Source: Treponema sp. (GTDB lineage Bacteria > Spirochaetota > Spirochaetia > Treponematales > Breznakiellaceae). Taken from it: a DNA stretch of 8,275 nucleotides. Numbering within the stretch: position 1 is the first letter of the stretch; each line of letters begins with the position of its first letter. Below the pieces are notes generated by a model, which saw only the letters and a program-made list of their open reading frames with translations, was not told where the DNA came from and ran no database searches. The translations under genes and the position numbers were made by a program. Of the stretch, positions 1 to 5,901 are shown in pieces. Where the stretch lies: contig JAISTO010000112.1 in NCBI GenBank assembly GCA_031272575.1, positions 1 through 8,275 on the forward strand. The letters run 5' to 3'.

Positions 1-7
1 CGAATTT

Positions 8-57
8 ACGCGAATATTACTCTTAATAAAATTCGCGTTCATTAGCATAATTCGCGG
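8..57. repeat. AT-rich stretch with repeated ATTCGCG words
   Basis: The word ATTCGCG occurs at 31-37 and again at 50-56. Its reverse complement lies at 9-15, so ACGCGAAT (8-15) and ATTCGCGT (31-38) form a perfect 8-bp inverted repeat around a 15-nt spacer. The surroundings are AT-rich, unlike the GC-rich genes nearby, and no reading frame is evident. It may be the edge of an interspersed intergenic repeat that continues off the left end of the window. That is an inference, since only this one copy is visible. Confidence 0.45.
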
Positions 58-87
58 TTAAATTCTTAAAATCCTGTTTCTTCAGAG

Positions 88-118
88 TGGGCTAAAGATA
101 TGGGACAAGTTTAGCCCA
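88..118. repeat. 9-bp perfect inverted repeat (possible operator or terminator stem)
   Basis: TGGGCTAAA (88-96) and TTTAGCCCA (110-118) are perfect reverse complements separated by 13 nt. Neither side is followed directly by a run of T, so a classical intrinsic terminator is not well supported. The dyad centre (about 103) lies about 77 bp upstream of the start of the putative -35 box of the citrate synthase promoter, a position compatible with a regulator-binding site. Its role is unknown. Confidence 0.5.
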
Positions 119-136
119 AGGGGGAGGAGTAAGGCA

Positions 137-179
137 CTACTCCCTACTCCCTACTCCCCATTCCCTATCCCTCCCCCCC
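137..179. repeat. tandem CTACTCC heptamers and pyrimidine-rich tract
   Basis: Three perfect head-to-tail copies of CTACTCC occupy 137-143, 144-150 and 151-157. Degenerate copies (CCATTCC, then CTATCCC) follow and the tract ends in a run of C at 173-179. Nearly the whole segment is C and T on the + strand. GGAGTA (126-131) just before it can pair with TACTCC (138-143). It lies directly upstream of the citrate synthase promoter. Heptamer runs of this sort are prone to length change by slippage; any regulatory role is unproven. Confidence 0.6.
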
Positions 180-208
180 TTGCACAAACCCTTGCTTTTT
201 GGTATACT
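180..208 (+). promoter_or_regulatory. promoter of citrate synthase, predicts leaderless mRNA
   Basis: A -35-like TTGCAC (180-185) and a strong -10 TATACT (203-208) are separated by exactly 17 bp. The ATG at 218 begins 9 bp after the -10 box, so a start site 6-8 nt downstream would give a leader of only about 1-3 nt. No purine-rich Shine-Dalgarno sequence lies before the ATG. The same TTGCAC-N17-TATRCT arrangement occurs in front of the outer-membrane protein gene on the other strand. Confidence 0.6.
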
Positions 209-217
209 ACCCGCACG

Positions 218-1555
218 ATGGAAGGAACGAAGGAATTTATCCCCAGTATGTGGGGGGGCGATTACATTGACTCGGAACTCTACACGAAGTTCAATGTGAA
301 GCGGGGGCTGCGGAACCCGGATGGCACCGGTGTGCTCGTGGGCCTCACGCGGATAGGGGATGTCCACGGCTACATTATCGACGAGGGGGAGAAAGTCCCG
401 GTCGAGGGAAAACTCTGTTACCGCGGCATCGACATTGAACAGATCGTCACCGCGGCTCTTGCGGAACGGCGGTTTTGCTTCGAGGAGACGGTCTATCTGC
501 TCCTCTTCGGCAGCCTGCCCAACCGCGAGCAACTGGGTAAGTTCAGCGCCTGCCTGGGCAAGAACCGGGCCCTGCCCCGCAACTTCGCGGAGGATGCCAT
601 CGTCAAAATACCCTCGAAAGACATCATGAACAAGATGGCGGCCGCGGTACTCACCCTCTATGCCTACGACCCGGACCCGGAAAACCGCTCGCCGGAGAAC
701 GTGCTGCGCCAGTGCGTCGAGTTGATCAGCCGCTTCCCGACCATCGCGGCCTACTCGTACCGCGCGAAAAAGCACTACTTCGACAAAGAGAGCCTTATCC
801 TGCATATGCCCGAGCCCACCGACTCCACCGCCGAGACTATCCTCAGCCTGATACGGCCGGACAAGGGCTTCACCCGCCTCGAGGCGGAACTGCTCGACAT
901 CTCGCTCGCGCTCCATGCGGAGCACGGCGGGGGGAACAACTCCACCTTCGCGGTGCATCTGGTGTCCTCGTCCGACACGGACACCTACTCGGCGGTGGCC
1001 GCGGCCATCGGCGCGCTCAAGGGGGCCAAGCACGGGGGCGCCAGCGCGAAGGTGATGTCCATGATCGCGGACATAAAGCAGCATATCAGCAGTTGGGACA
1101 GCGAGGACGAGGTGGCGGATTACCTCGCGCGGATCCTGCGGGGCGAGGTCTTCGACGGCACGGGCCTCGTGTACGGCCAGGGCCACGCGGTCTACACCAA
1201 ATCCGACCCCCGCGCGCGCATACTGCGGGACCGCGCCGCCGCGCTCGCGGAGGAAAAGGGCCTTGTAGACGAATTCAACCTCTACACGCTCATCGAGCAC
1301 CTTATGCCGGAGGTCTTCCGCAAGGTGAAAGGCTCAAAAAAAGATATATGCGCGAATGTCGACTTCTACTCCGGTTTCGTCTTTAAGATGATGGACATAC
1401 CCGAGGAGCTCTACACGCCCCTCTTCGCGGTGAGCCGCATCGCCGGCTGGTGCGCGCACCGCATCGAGGAACTCATCGCGGGGGGCAGGATTATCCGGCC
1501 CGCGTACAAATGCGTGCAGCCCCGTATCCCCTACACCCCGCTCGTGGCGCGCTAA
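218..1555 (+). CDS. gltA: citrate synthase
   Basis: This 445-residue protein is a type II-fold citrate synthase, which condenses acetyl-CoA and oxaloacetate to citrate in the cytoplasm, the entry to the TCA cycle and glutamate synthesis. The family hallmarks are in order: LCYRGIDIEQ near residue 67, LALHAEHGGGNNSTF from about 230, the first catalytic His in AKHGGAS (H272), the second in QGHAVY (H323), the catalytic Asp in NVDFYSG (D382), and the IAGWCAHRIEE helix near 408-419. Length is normal for the family. ATG 218 is chosen because a good -10 box ends 9 bp before it; there is no Shine-Dalgarno site. Met11 (248) is an alternative start, with a purine-rich AAGGAA some distance upstream. A 2-methylcitrate synthase cannot be excluded, but no prp genes are adjacent. 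The gene converges on the MATE gene with a 3-bp gap. Confidence 0.93.
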   Translation: MEGTKEFIPSMWGGDYIDSELYTKFNVKRGLRNPDGTGVLVGLTRIGDVHGYIIDEGEKVPVEGKLCYRGIDIEQIVTAALAERRFCFEETVYLLLFGSLPNREQLGKFSACLGKNRALPRNFAEDAIVKIPSKDIMNKMAAAVLTLYAYDPDPENRSPENVLRQCVELISRFPTIAAYSYRAKKHYFDKESLILHMPEPTDSTAETILSLIRPDKGFTRLEAELLDISLALHAEHGGGNNSTFAVHLVSSSDTDTYSAVAAAIGALKGAKHGGASAKVMSMIADIKQHISSWDSEDEVADYLARILRGEVFDGTGLVYGQGHAVYTKSDPRARILRDRAAALAEEKGLVDEFNLYTLIEHLMPEVFRKVKGSKKDICANVDFYSGFVFKMMDIPEELYTPLFAVSRIAGWCAHRIEELIAGGRIIRPAYKCVQPRIPYTPLVAR

Positions 1556-1558
1556 GCC

Positions 1559-2974
1559 CTAGTCCCGTATCACGCGCTTCGTCTGCCAGCGGCCTCCGAG
1601 CCAGCGGCCCATGTAGCAGGCGCCCCTGCTGATAAAGTCTATCCCCATGCCGGCCCAGACTCCCACCGGCCCCAGGGCGGCGGCGAAACTGAGCAGGTAG
1701 GAGCAACTGACCCGCACGGTCCACATGGACACGGAGGCCGCTATCATCACATAGCGGGCGTCCCCGGCGGCGCGGAGCGCGTTGGGCAGGCAGAAACTGA
1801 AGGCCCAGAAGAGCGCCATGCTGATGCAGTGCAGGCGGAGGTAGGAGCGGGCGAAGAGGCGCGCCTCGTCACTCACATTGAAGATGCTGATGATGGGGTC
1901 CATCGCGAGATAAATCACCACACTCAAAATGAAGATCGTCATCCAGGCGGCCTTCATTATCTTGGCGGTCTGGCGCTTCGCCTCGGCGTAATCGCCCGCG
2001 CCGATGCACTGCCCCACGACCGTGAGCAGCGCCATGCCGAACGCGTTCCCCGGCATAAACGAGCAGGAGTTGACCACGCTGGCGATCGCGTTGCCGGCCA
2101 TCGCGGCGGTGCCGAAGTAGGGGAAGATTCGCTGGGTCATGAGGCGCCCCACCTGAAACATCGAGTTCTCGAGGCCGCTGGGGATACCCACGTTCAAAAT
2201 GTTGCGGATCATAGGCCGCACCAGGCGCACCTTGAAGAGCCCCGCAAGCGATATGGGGCTGCCGCGGTTTGCCGCAAGCATACCGGCGAGGACGAGCGCC
2301 GCGGTCGTCCGGCTGAGCAGGGTGGACAGGGCGGCCCCGGCCACCCCTATGCGCAGCCCAAAGATGAAGAGCATATTCCCCCCAATGTTGATGGCGTTGA
2401 CGAGCAGCGCTATCAGCATGGGGACGCGGCTGTTCCCCGCGGCCCGGAAGAGCGCGGCGCAGCCGTTGTAGAGCCCCAGGAAGGGGTAGGAGAACGCGGT
2501 GATAAGAAAGTAGAGGCTCGCCTGTTCGAGTACCTGGGGCCCTATGTCACCATAGATGACGCGGATGATCAGGTTCCGCAGCGGGAGCGTGAAGGCCATG
2601 GTGAGGGTCGAAATCAATATGATGACGTAGACGAGTTGCTTTGACGCGAGGCGGGCGTTTTGGCGATCCTGGCGGCCTATGTACTGGCTTGTCACCACCG
2701 CGCCGCCGGTCGCCATGGCGGAAAACGCGATGATCAGCAGATTCGTGATGTTGTCCACCACGTTGACGCCGGAGACCGCGTGTTCCCCCACGCTGCTCAC
2801 CATGACGGTGTCCGCCACGCCCATCGCGAGCGCCAGGGTTTGCTCGATTACGAGGGGCCAGATCAAGCGCCAGAGGCGGCGGTTCGTCCAGCGGCCGGGG
2901 CCTGGGGCATCATCCTCAGAGCCGGCGGCGCGCCTTCCCGGCAGACGAAAGACGAAATGCTGGGGGAAGGCCAT
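1559..2974 (-). CDS. MATE family efflux transporter
   Basis: This 471-residue, strongly hydrophobic protein has about twelve predicted membrane helices and two homologous halves. MATE proteins export drugs or metabolites across the inner membrane in exchange for Na+ or H+. The first half opens with LIWPLVIEQTLALAMGVADT (about 37-56) and carries the SQYIGRQD loop (96-103) and the ALFRAAGNSR motif (about 174-183). The second half repeats these as GQCIGAGDYAEAKR (321-334) and NALRAAGDAR (398-407), as expected of MATE proteins. The substrate cannot be told from sequence. ATG 2974 is 28 bp after the AspRS stop with no clear Shine-Dalgarno sequence. The N-terminal 35 residues, rich in Arg, Gly and Pro, are longer than usual, so a downstream non-ATG start is possible. 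It is the last gene of its unit and is convergent with citrate synthase; no terminator hairpin was seen in the 3-bp gap. Confidence 0.9.
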   Translation of the reverse strand: MAFPQHFVFRLPGRRAAGSEDDAPGPGRWTNRRLWRLIWPLVIEQTLALAMGVADTVMVSSVGEHAVSGVNVVDNITNLLIIAFSAMATGGAVVTSQYIGRQDRQNARLASKQLVYVIILISTLTMAFTLPLRNLIIRVIYGDIGPQVLEQASLYFLITAFSYPFLGLYNGCAALFRAAGNSRVPMLIALLVNAINIGGNMLFIFGLRIGVAGAALSTLLSRTTAALVLAGMLAANRGSPISLAGLFKVRLVRPMIRNILNVGIPSGLENSMFQVGRLMTQRIFPYFGTAAMAGNAIASVVNSCSFMPGNAFGMALLTVVGQCIGAGDYAEAKRQTAKIMKAAWMTIFILSVVIYLAMDPIISIFNVSDEARLFARSYLRLHCISMALFWAFSFCLPNALRAAGDARYVMIAASVSMWTVRVSCSYLLSFAAALGPVGVWAGMGIDFISRGACYMGRWLGGRWQTKRVIRD

Positions 2975-3002
2975 CAGGAGGGCTCAGGATGAAAGGCACC
3001 GC

Positions 3003-4310
3003 TCACGGCTCCGTCCTCTTGCGGTCGCGGGGGAAGAGGCTCGCTTCCTTCACGTTGGCCAGGCCGAGGATCTTCTGCGTGAGGCGCTCGAGCCCGATGG
3101 CGAAGCCGCCATGGGGCGGGGCGCCGTACTTGAAGACCGCCAGGTAGCCGGCGAGGCTCTCCTCGCGGAGGCCGAAGCGGGGGAGCACGGCCCGCAGCGC
3201 CTCGTAGTCGTGCTGCCTGCGCCCGCCGGTCGTTATCTCGAGGCCCCGGTACAGCGCGTCGAAACTCATCGTCGAGGCGCCCGGGCCCTCGCCCTTGGGG
3301 TAGGTGTAGAAGGGCCGGTAACGCCGCGGGAACTCGTTCACGAACACGAGGGCGGAGCCCCGCTCCCGCCCGGCCCACTCGCAGACGCGGCGCTCCGCCT
3401 CCGGGTTGATGTCGAAGATGCGGGCGCCGCCCGCCTTCTTCGCCTCGGCGTTCGCTATTTCAAGCGCCTCGGCGTAGGGGATAAGCGGCGCCTTTTCCGC
3501 CTCCTCGGGCCGGGGGGCTGCCTGGTTCCAGACCGCGCAGTCGGCCTCGTTGCGGGACGCGACCGCCTCGAAAATGTGCGCCAAAAGCCCCCGCTCAAGC
3601 GCGATCAGGTCCTCCTCGGAGTCGATAAAGCCCATCTCCACATCGAGCGACACGTACTCGTTGAGGTGCCGGGGGGTGTCGTGCTTTTCCGCGCGGTATG
3701 CCGGCGCGATCTCGAAGACCCGCTCGAGACCCGACGCCACCATGATCTGCTTGTAGAGTTGGGGTGACTGCGCCAGGTACACGAAGCGATCGAAGTACTC
3801 GACGCGGAAGAGTTCCGTGCCCCCCTCGGTGCCGCTCGCCACGAGTTTGCTCGTTTTGATCTCGGTGAAGTCCTCTGAGCGGAGGTACGCGGCAAAGGCC
3901 TCGATGATCGTGGCCTGCACGCGGAAAATGGAGCGGATCTTCGGGCTGCGGAGGCTCAGCGCCCGCTGGTCGAGGATGGCCTCGAGCCCCACTTTGGCAA
4001 TGTCCCCGTTCACCTGAAAGGGCAGTTCCCCGGCGGCGCGCGAGAGGCACTCGATGCCGCTTACCCGCAACTCCGCGCCCCCGGGCGCTTTTTCGTTCAG
4101 GCAGGGGGTACCTGTAACCCTGACCGCGGACTCGAGGGGCAGGTCGGCCTCGCCCTCGAGCACGAGTTGGGCCAGCCCCGAGCGATCCCGCAGGATAAGG
4201 AAGCGCAGCCCCCCCATGTCCCGCAGCCGGTGCACCCACCCGCACATTTCCACAGGCGCGGCTGCGCCCCCCGCGGCCGCCGCCGCGAGGTCTTTCGCGA
4301 GAATGCGCAT
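3003..4310 (-). CDS. aspS: aspartate--tRNA ligase, archaeal/eukaryotic-type, predicted non-discriminating
   Basis: This 435-residue class II synthetase charges tRNA(Asp), and probably tRNA(Asn), with aspartate. Residues 1-100 form the OB-fold anticodon-binding domain (GWVHRLRDMGG at 24-34). The catalytic domain shows TEGGTELF (161-168), QSPQLYKQ (181-188), class II motif 2 around YRAEKHDTPRHLNE (205-218), GLEITTGGRRQHDYE (356-370) and motif 3 GGFAIGLERL (401-410, Arg409). At 435 residues it lacks the GAD insertion of typical bacterial AspRS (near 590 residues), placing it in the archaeal/eukaryotic-type group. His27 and Pro76 align with the positions that are Trp and Lys in discriminating archaeal enzymes; His/Pro is the non-discriminating pattern. 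The invariant-type Pro of motif 1 is replaced by Ser154. ATG 4310 lies 5 bp after the stop of the preceding gene with no Shine-Dalgarno sequence, so translation may be coupled. AsnRS is less likely given the AspRS motif set. Confidence 0.93.
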   Translation of the reverse strand: MRILAKDLAAAAAGGAAAPVEMCGWVHRLRDMGGLRFLILRDRSGLAQLVLEGEADLPLESAVRVTGTPCLNEKAPGGAELRVSGIECLSRAAGELPFQVNGDIAKVGLEAILDQRALSLRSPKIRSIFRVQATIIEAFAAYLRSEDFTEIKTSKLVASGTEGGTELFRVEYFDRFVYLAQSPQLYKQIMVASGLERVFEIAPAYRAEKHDTPRHLNEYVSLDVEMGFIDSEEDLIALERGLLAHIFEAVASRNEADCAVWNQAAPRPEEAEKAPLIPYAEALEIANAEAKKAGGARIFDINPEAERRVCEWAGRERGSALVFVNEFPRRYRPFYTYPKGEGPGASTMSFDALYRGLEITTGGRRQHDYEALRAVLPRFGLREESLAGYLAVFKYGAPPHGGFAIGLERLTQKILGLANVKEASLFPRDRKRTEP

Positions 4311-4315
4311 ACTTG

Positions 4316-5326
4316 TTACAGCGTACAGGTGAGTACCAGAAGCGCGCGGTAAAACTCGACCAGTTCCGGGATATCCTTGTCAATCACCTTGTCCTCGAAG
4401 AAGGTGCCCGCCTTGTTTTCCGGATCCCCGTCCCCGTAGTTGCGGAGTGTGCGCATCTGAGCGCCGAGCATGGCGGACAGATTCGGCGTGAGCCGCAGAT
4501 TAAAGATGATCGAGTAAATCCATGCGGTGCGGTTTTCGCCCCAGTTTCCTTTGGGATGATCGTAGAACGTGCGGCTCCATTCGGACATAAACGCGACGGT
4601 GTCGAGCACGGGCGAGCGGGGCATCTGGTAGCCTACGACGAAACTGCCGTTGTAGACCCAGCCGTTGAAGTTTTCGCCCATATCCGCCTCGTAGACCCAG
4701 GGTTCGTTATCCGAGGCCTCGGTGTAGGCTTTGTAACGGCCCTCGTGGTAGGTGCGGAAGAGGACATGCGTCCAGTCGCCCGGCAGCACCGCGCCCAGGT
4801 CGAACTGGAAGGCCCCCCCCGCGTAGGCGTTCCACACGAAGCCCTGAAAGGGCCCCCCGACGTAACTCCGCTTGCGCACCACCCCCGGCGTTTCAGTGCC
4901 CGTGGGGGTGTTTATACCCAGCCCCGTCCCCAGGGGGATAGTCCAGCCTGAGCCGATAACGCCGCCTGCCTGCACTTCGAGAAAGGCGATGGGCGTAAGG
5001 GTGAAATCCGCCTTGCCGTTTACCGAGACGGGGCTCAGTTCCGCGGCAAAGGCCGTTTTCAGGTTGTTGCCCTTTACGAGCGCCCCGCTGCCCGCCAGCA
5101 TGGGGATTTTCAGGGTCTCGACCAGCCGCAGTTTCGCTTCCGGCCTGCTCGAAACCTGCAATTCGAGGCTCGTCCTGGCGCTGAACCCATTCGCCGCGGC
5201 CCCTGCCGCGTCCGCAGCCGCATCCGCGATTGCGGCCTCATCCACGGCCTCGTCCGCCCCCAGACCCGAGGGGACGGTCACCATCAACAATGATAAAAAC
5301 GCAAAAGAAAAAAGTATATTTTTCAT
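4316..5326 (-). CDS. secreted, probable outer-membrane beta-barrel protein, function unknown
   Basis: No family was recognised in this 336-residue protein. Residues 1-23 form a good signal peptide: MKN, a hydrophobic core, and a likely cleavage after GLGA before DEAV. An Ala-rich linker (about 27-46) follows, then a body of alternating hydrophobic/polar segments with many aromatic residues, for example KLRLVETLKIPML (65-77), KADFTLTPIAFLEVQAGG (105-122), FVVGYQM (229-235) and IIFNLRLTPNLSAMLGAQM (273-291). This is the texture of a beta-barrel or beta-rich outer-membrane protein. The C-terminus (VLTCTL) lacks the usual terminal Phe or Trp of the barrel signal. It has its own promoter and an AGAGG ribosome site 5 nt before the ATG. 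It is first in a unit with AspRS and a MATE transporter, which says little about its role. A periplasmic protein is the main alternative. Confidence 0.75.
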   Translation of the reverse strand: MKNILFSFAFLSLLMVTVPSGLGADEAVDEAAIADAAADAAGAAANGFSARTSLELQVSSRPEAKLRLVETLKIPMLAGSGALVKGNNLKTAFAAELSPVSVNGKADFTLTPIAFLEVQAGGVIGSGWTIPLGTGLGINTPTGTETPGVVRKRSYVGGPFQGFVWNAYAGGAFQFDLGAVLPGDWTHVLFRTYHEGRYKAYTEASDNEPWVYEADMGENFNGWVYNGSFVVGYQMPRSPVLDTVAFMSEWSRTFYDHPKGNWGENRTAWIYSIIFNLRLTPNLSAMLGAQMRTLRNYGDGDPENKAGTFFEDKVIDKDIPELVEFYRALLVLTCTL

Positions 5327-5330
5327 AGGT

Positions 5331-5336
5331 ACCTCT
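5331..5336 (-). promoter_or_regulatory. Shine-Dalgarno site of the outer-membrane protein gene
   Basis: Read on the minus strand, AGAGGT ends 4 nt before the ATG at 5326, so the GAGG core is at a workable distance for 16S pairing. It fixes this start and contrasts with the other promoter-proximal genes in the window, which have no such site. Confidence 0.65.
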
Positions 5337-5343
5337 TAAATCC

Positions 5344-5372
5344 AGCATAGCGGATCGGAGAAAATTGTGCAA
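5344..5372 (-). promoter_or_regulatory. promoter of the outer-membrane protein-aspS-MATE unit
   Basis: On the minus strand TTGCAC (5372-5367), a 17-bp spacer and TATGCT (5349-5344) form a plausible sigma70-type promoter. The ATG starts 17 bp after the -10 box, leaving a leader of about 10 nt that contains the GAGG ribosome site. The -35 hexamer is identical to that of the citrate synthase promoter. Confidence 0.6.
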
Positions 5373-5387
5373 CACAGTGGGGAAGAT

Positions 5388-5404
5388 GGCGCGGCGCGGG
5401 CGCC
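5388..5404 (-). terminator. GC-rich hairpin after the exported-protein pair (weak terminator candidate)
   Basis: Just downstream of the stop at 5410, the minus strand reads GGCGC, a 7-nt loop, then GCGCC: a perfect 5-bp GC stem. It is followed by ATCTT, not by a proper U-tract, so intrinsic termination would be inefficient at best. Its place between two transcription units, ahead of the promoter at 5372, is what suggests the role. Confidence 0.3.
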
Positions 5405-5409
5405 CTGCC

Positions 5410-5901
5410 TTACTCGCCGTTCGCCGGCTCAAAGAACGCATCGGTAAGGATCAGGTCGTAGTAGTGGTGGGTAACTTTCTGGTTGAGGCTTTTTTCGACC
5501 ACGACCGATTCTTCGAGGCAGCCGTATAACTCGCTCCCCGTCATGCGGCGCAGCAGTTTCTTTTCGGCATTGTTGACGAAGAGCACCTTGTGCAGGTCGA
5601 GGACATTCGTTCCGTCAGTGGGCGGTATATACCCGCCTGTAGGCGGCTCATAGTATAGCCCCTCGCCGGTGCTCTTGCTCGGAATAACCGCGCCGGAAAA
5701 CCAGTACGAAGGCGGCGCGCTCTCGTAGGGAGCGGCGTACTGGACGTATATGTCGACCTCAGATGCATTGTAGATGCGCACCTCGTGCGAATCCCACTCT
5801 GAGTAGACCAAGGGACAACTCGCGCACAGCGCGGCGCAGAGCGCGGCGAAAAGCGCTGCGGCGAGCGCGGCGCAGACGGGAAAGGCGGCTTTCGTCTTCA
5901 T
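5410..5901 (-). CDS. small exported protein B, probable lipoprotein, function unknown
   Basis: No known family was recognised in this 163-residue protein. MKTK and an Ala/Leu/Cys-rich hydrophobic stretch (5-28) make a signal sequence; Cys29 in LCASC is a plausible lipidation site under a relaxed lipobox (Leu at -4, Ser at -1), though other Cys residues (10, 22, 26) blur the call. The mature part begins with a beta-like segment EVRIYNASEVDIYVQY (40-55), passes through a Pro/Gly/Tyr-rich middle (about 56-97), then HKVLFVNNAEKKLLRRM (104-120) and ends HYYDLILTDAFFEPANGE (146-163). These three blocks line up with blocks in the upstream gene, which suggests paralogues. The ATG overlaps the stop of that gene as ATGA, and a strong AGGAGG lies 7 nt upstream, so the start is well supported. 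Confidence 0.75.
   Translation of the reverse strand: MKTKAAFPVCAALAAALFAALCAALCASCPLVYSEWDSHEVRIYNASEVDIYVQYAAPYESAPPSYWFSGAVIPSKSTGEGLYYEPPTGGYIPPTDGTNVLDLHKVLFVNNAEKKLLRRMTGSELYGCLEESVVVEKSLNQKVTHHYYDLILTDAFFEPANGE

Noticed and set aside
137..1300. 387-codon open frame on the minus strand opposite citrate synthase
   Set aside because: It lies almost wholly antisense to a protein with all citrate synthase catalytic motifs, is rich in Arg, Val and Gly as expected of a GC-rich shadow frame, and shows no recognisable domain.
1540..1580. possible bidirectional terminator between the convergent citrate synthase and MATE genes
   Set aside because: Only a weak GCGCG/CGCGC pairing with a long loop could be found, overlapping both coding ends and lacking T-runs.
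1829..2644. 271-codon open frame on the plus strand inside the MATE gene
   Set aside because: It is antisense to the transmembrane region; its charged, His/Arg/Asp-rich composition is the complement of hydrophobic codons.
2679..3767. 362-codon open frame on the plus strand across the MATE-AspRS junction
   Set aside because: It is antisense to two well-supported genes, has a low-complexity Arg/Ala/Leu-rich composition and no motif; long antisense frames are expected at this base composition.
4313..4951. 212-codon plus-strand frame opposite the outer-membrane protein gene
   Set aside because: The minus-strand frame has a signal peptide, ribosome site and promoter, while this one has none of these and no domain.
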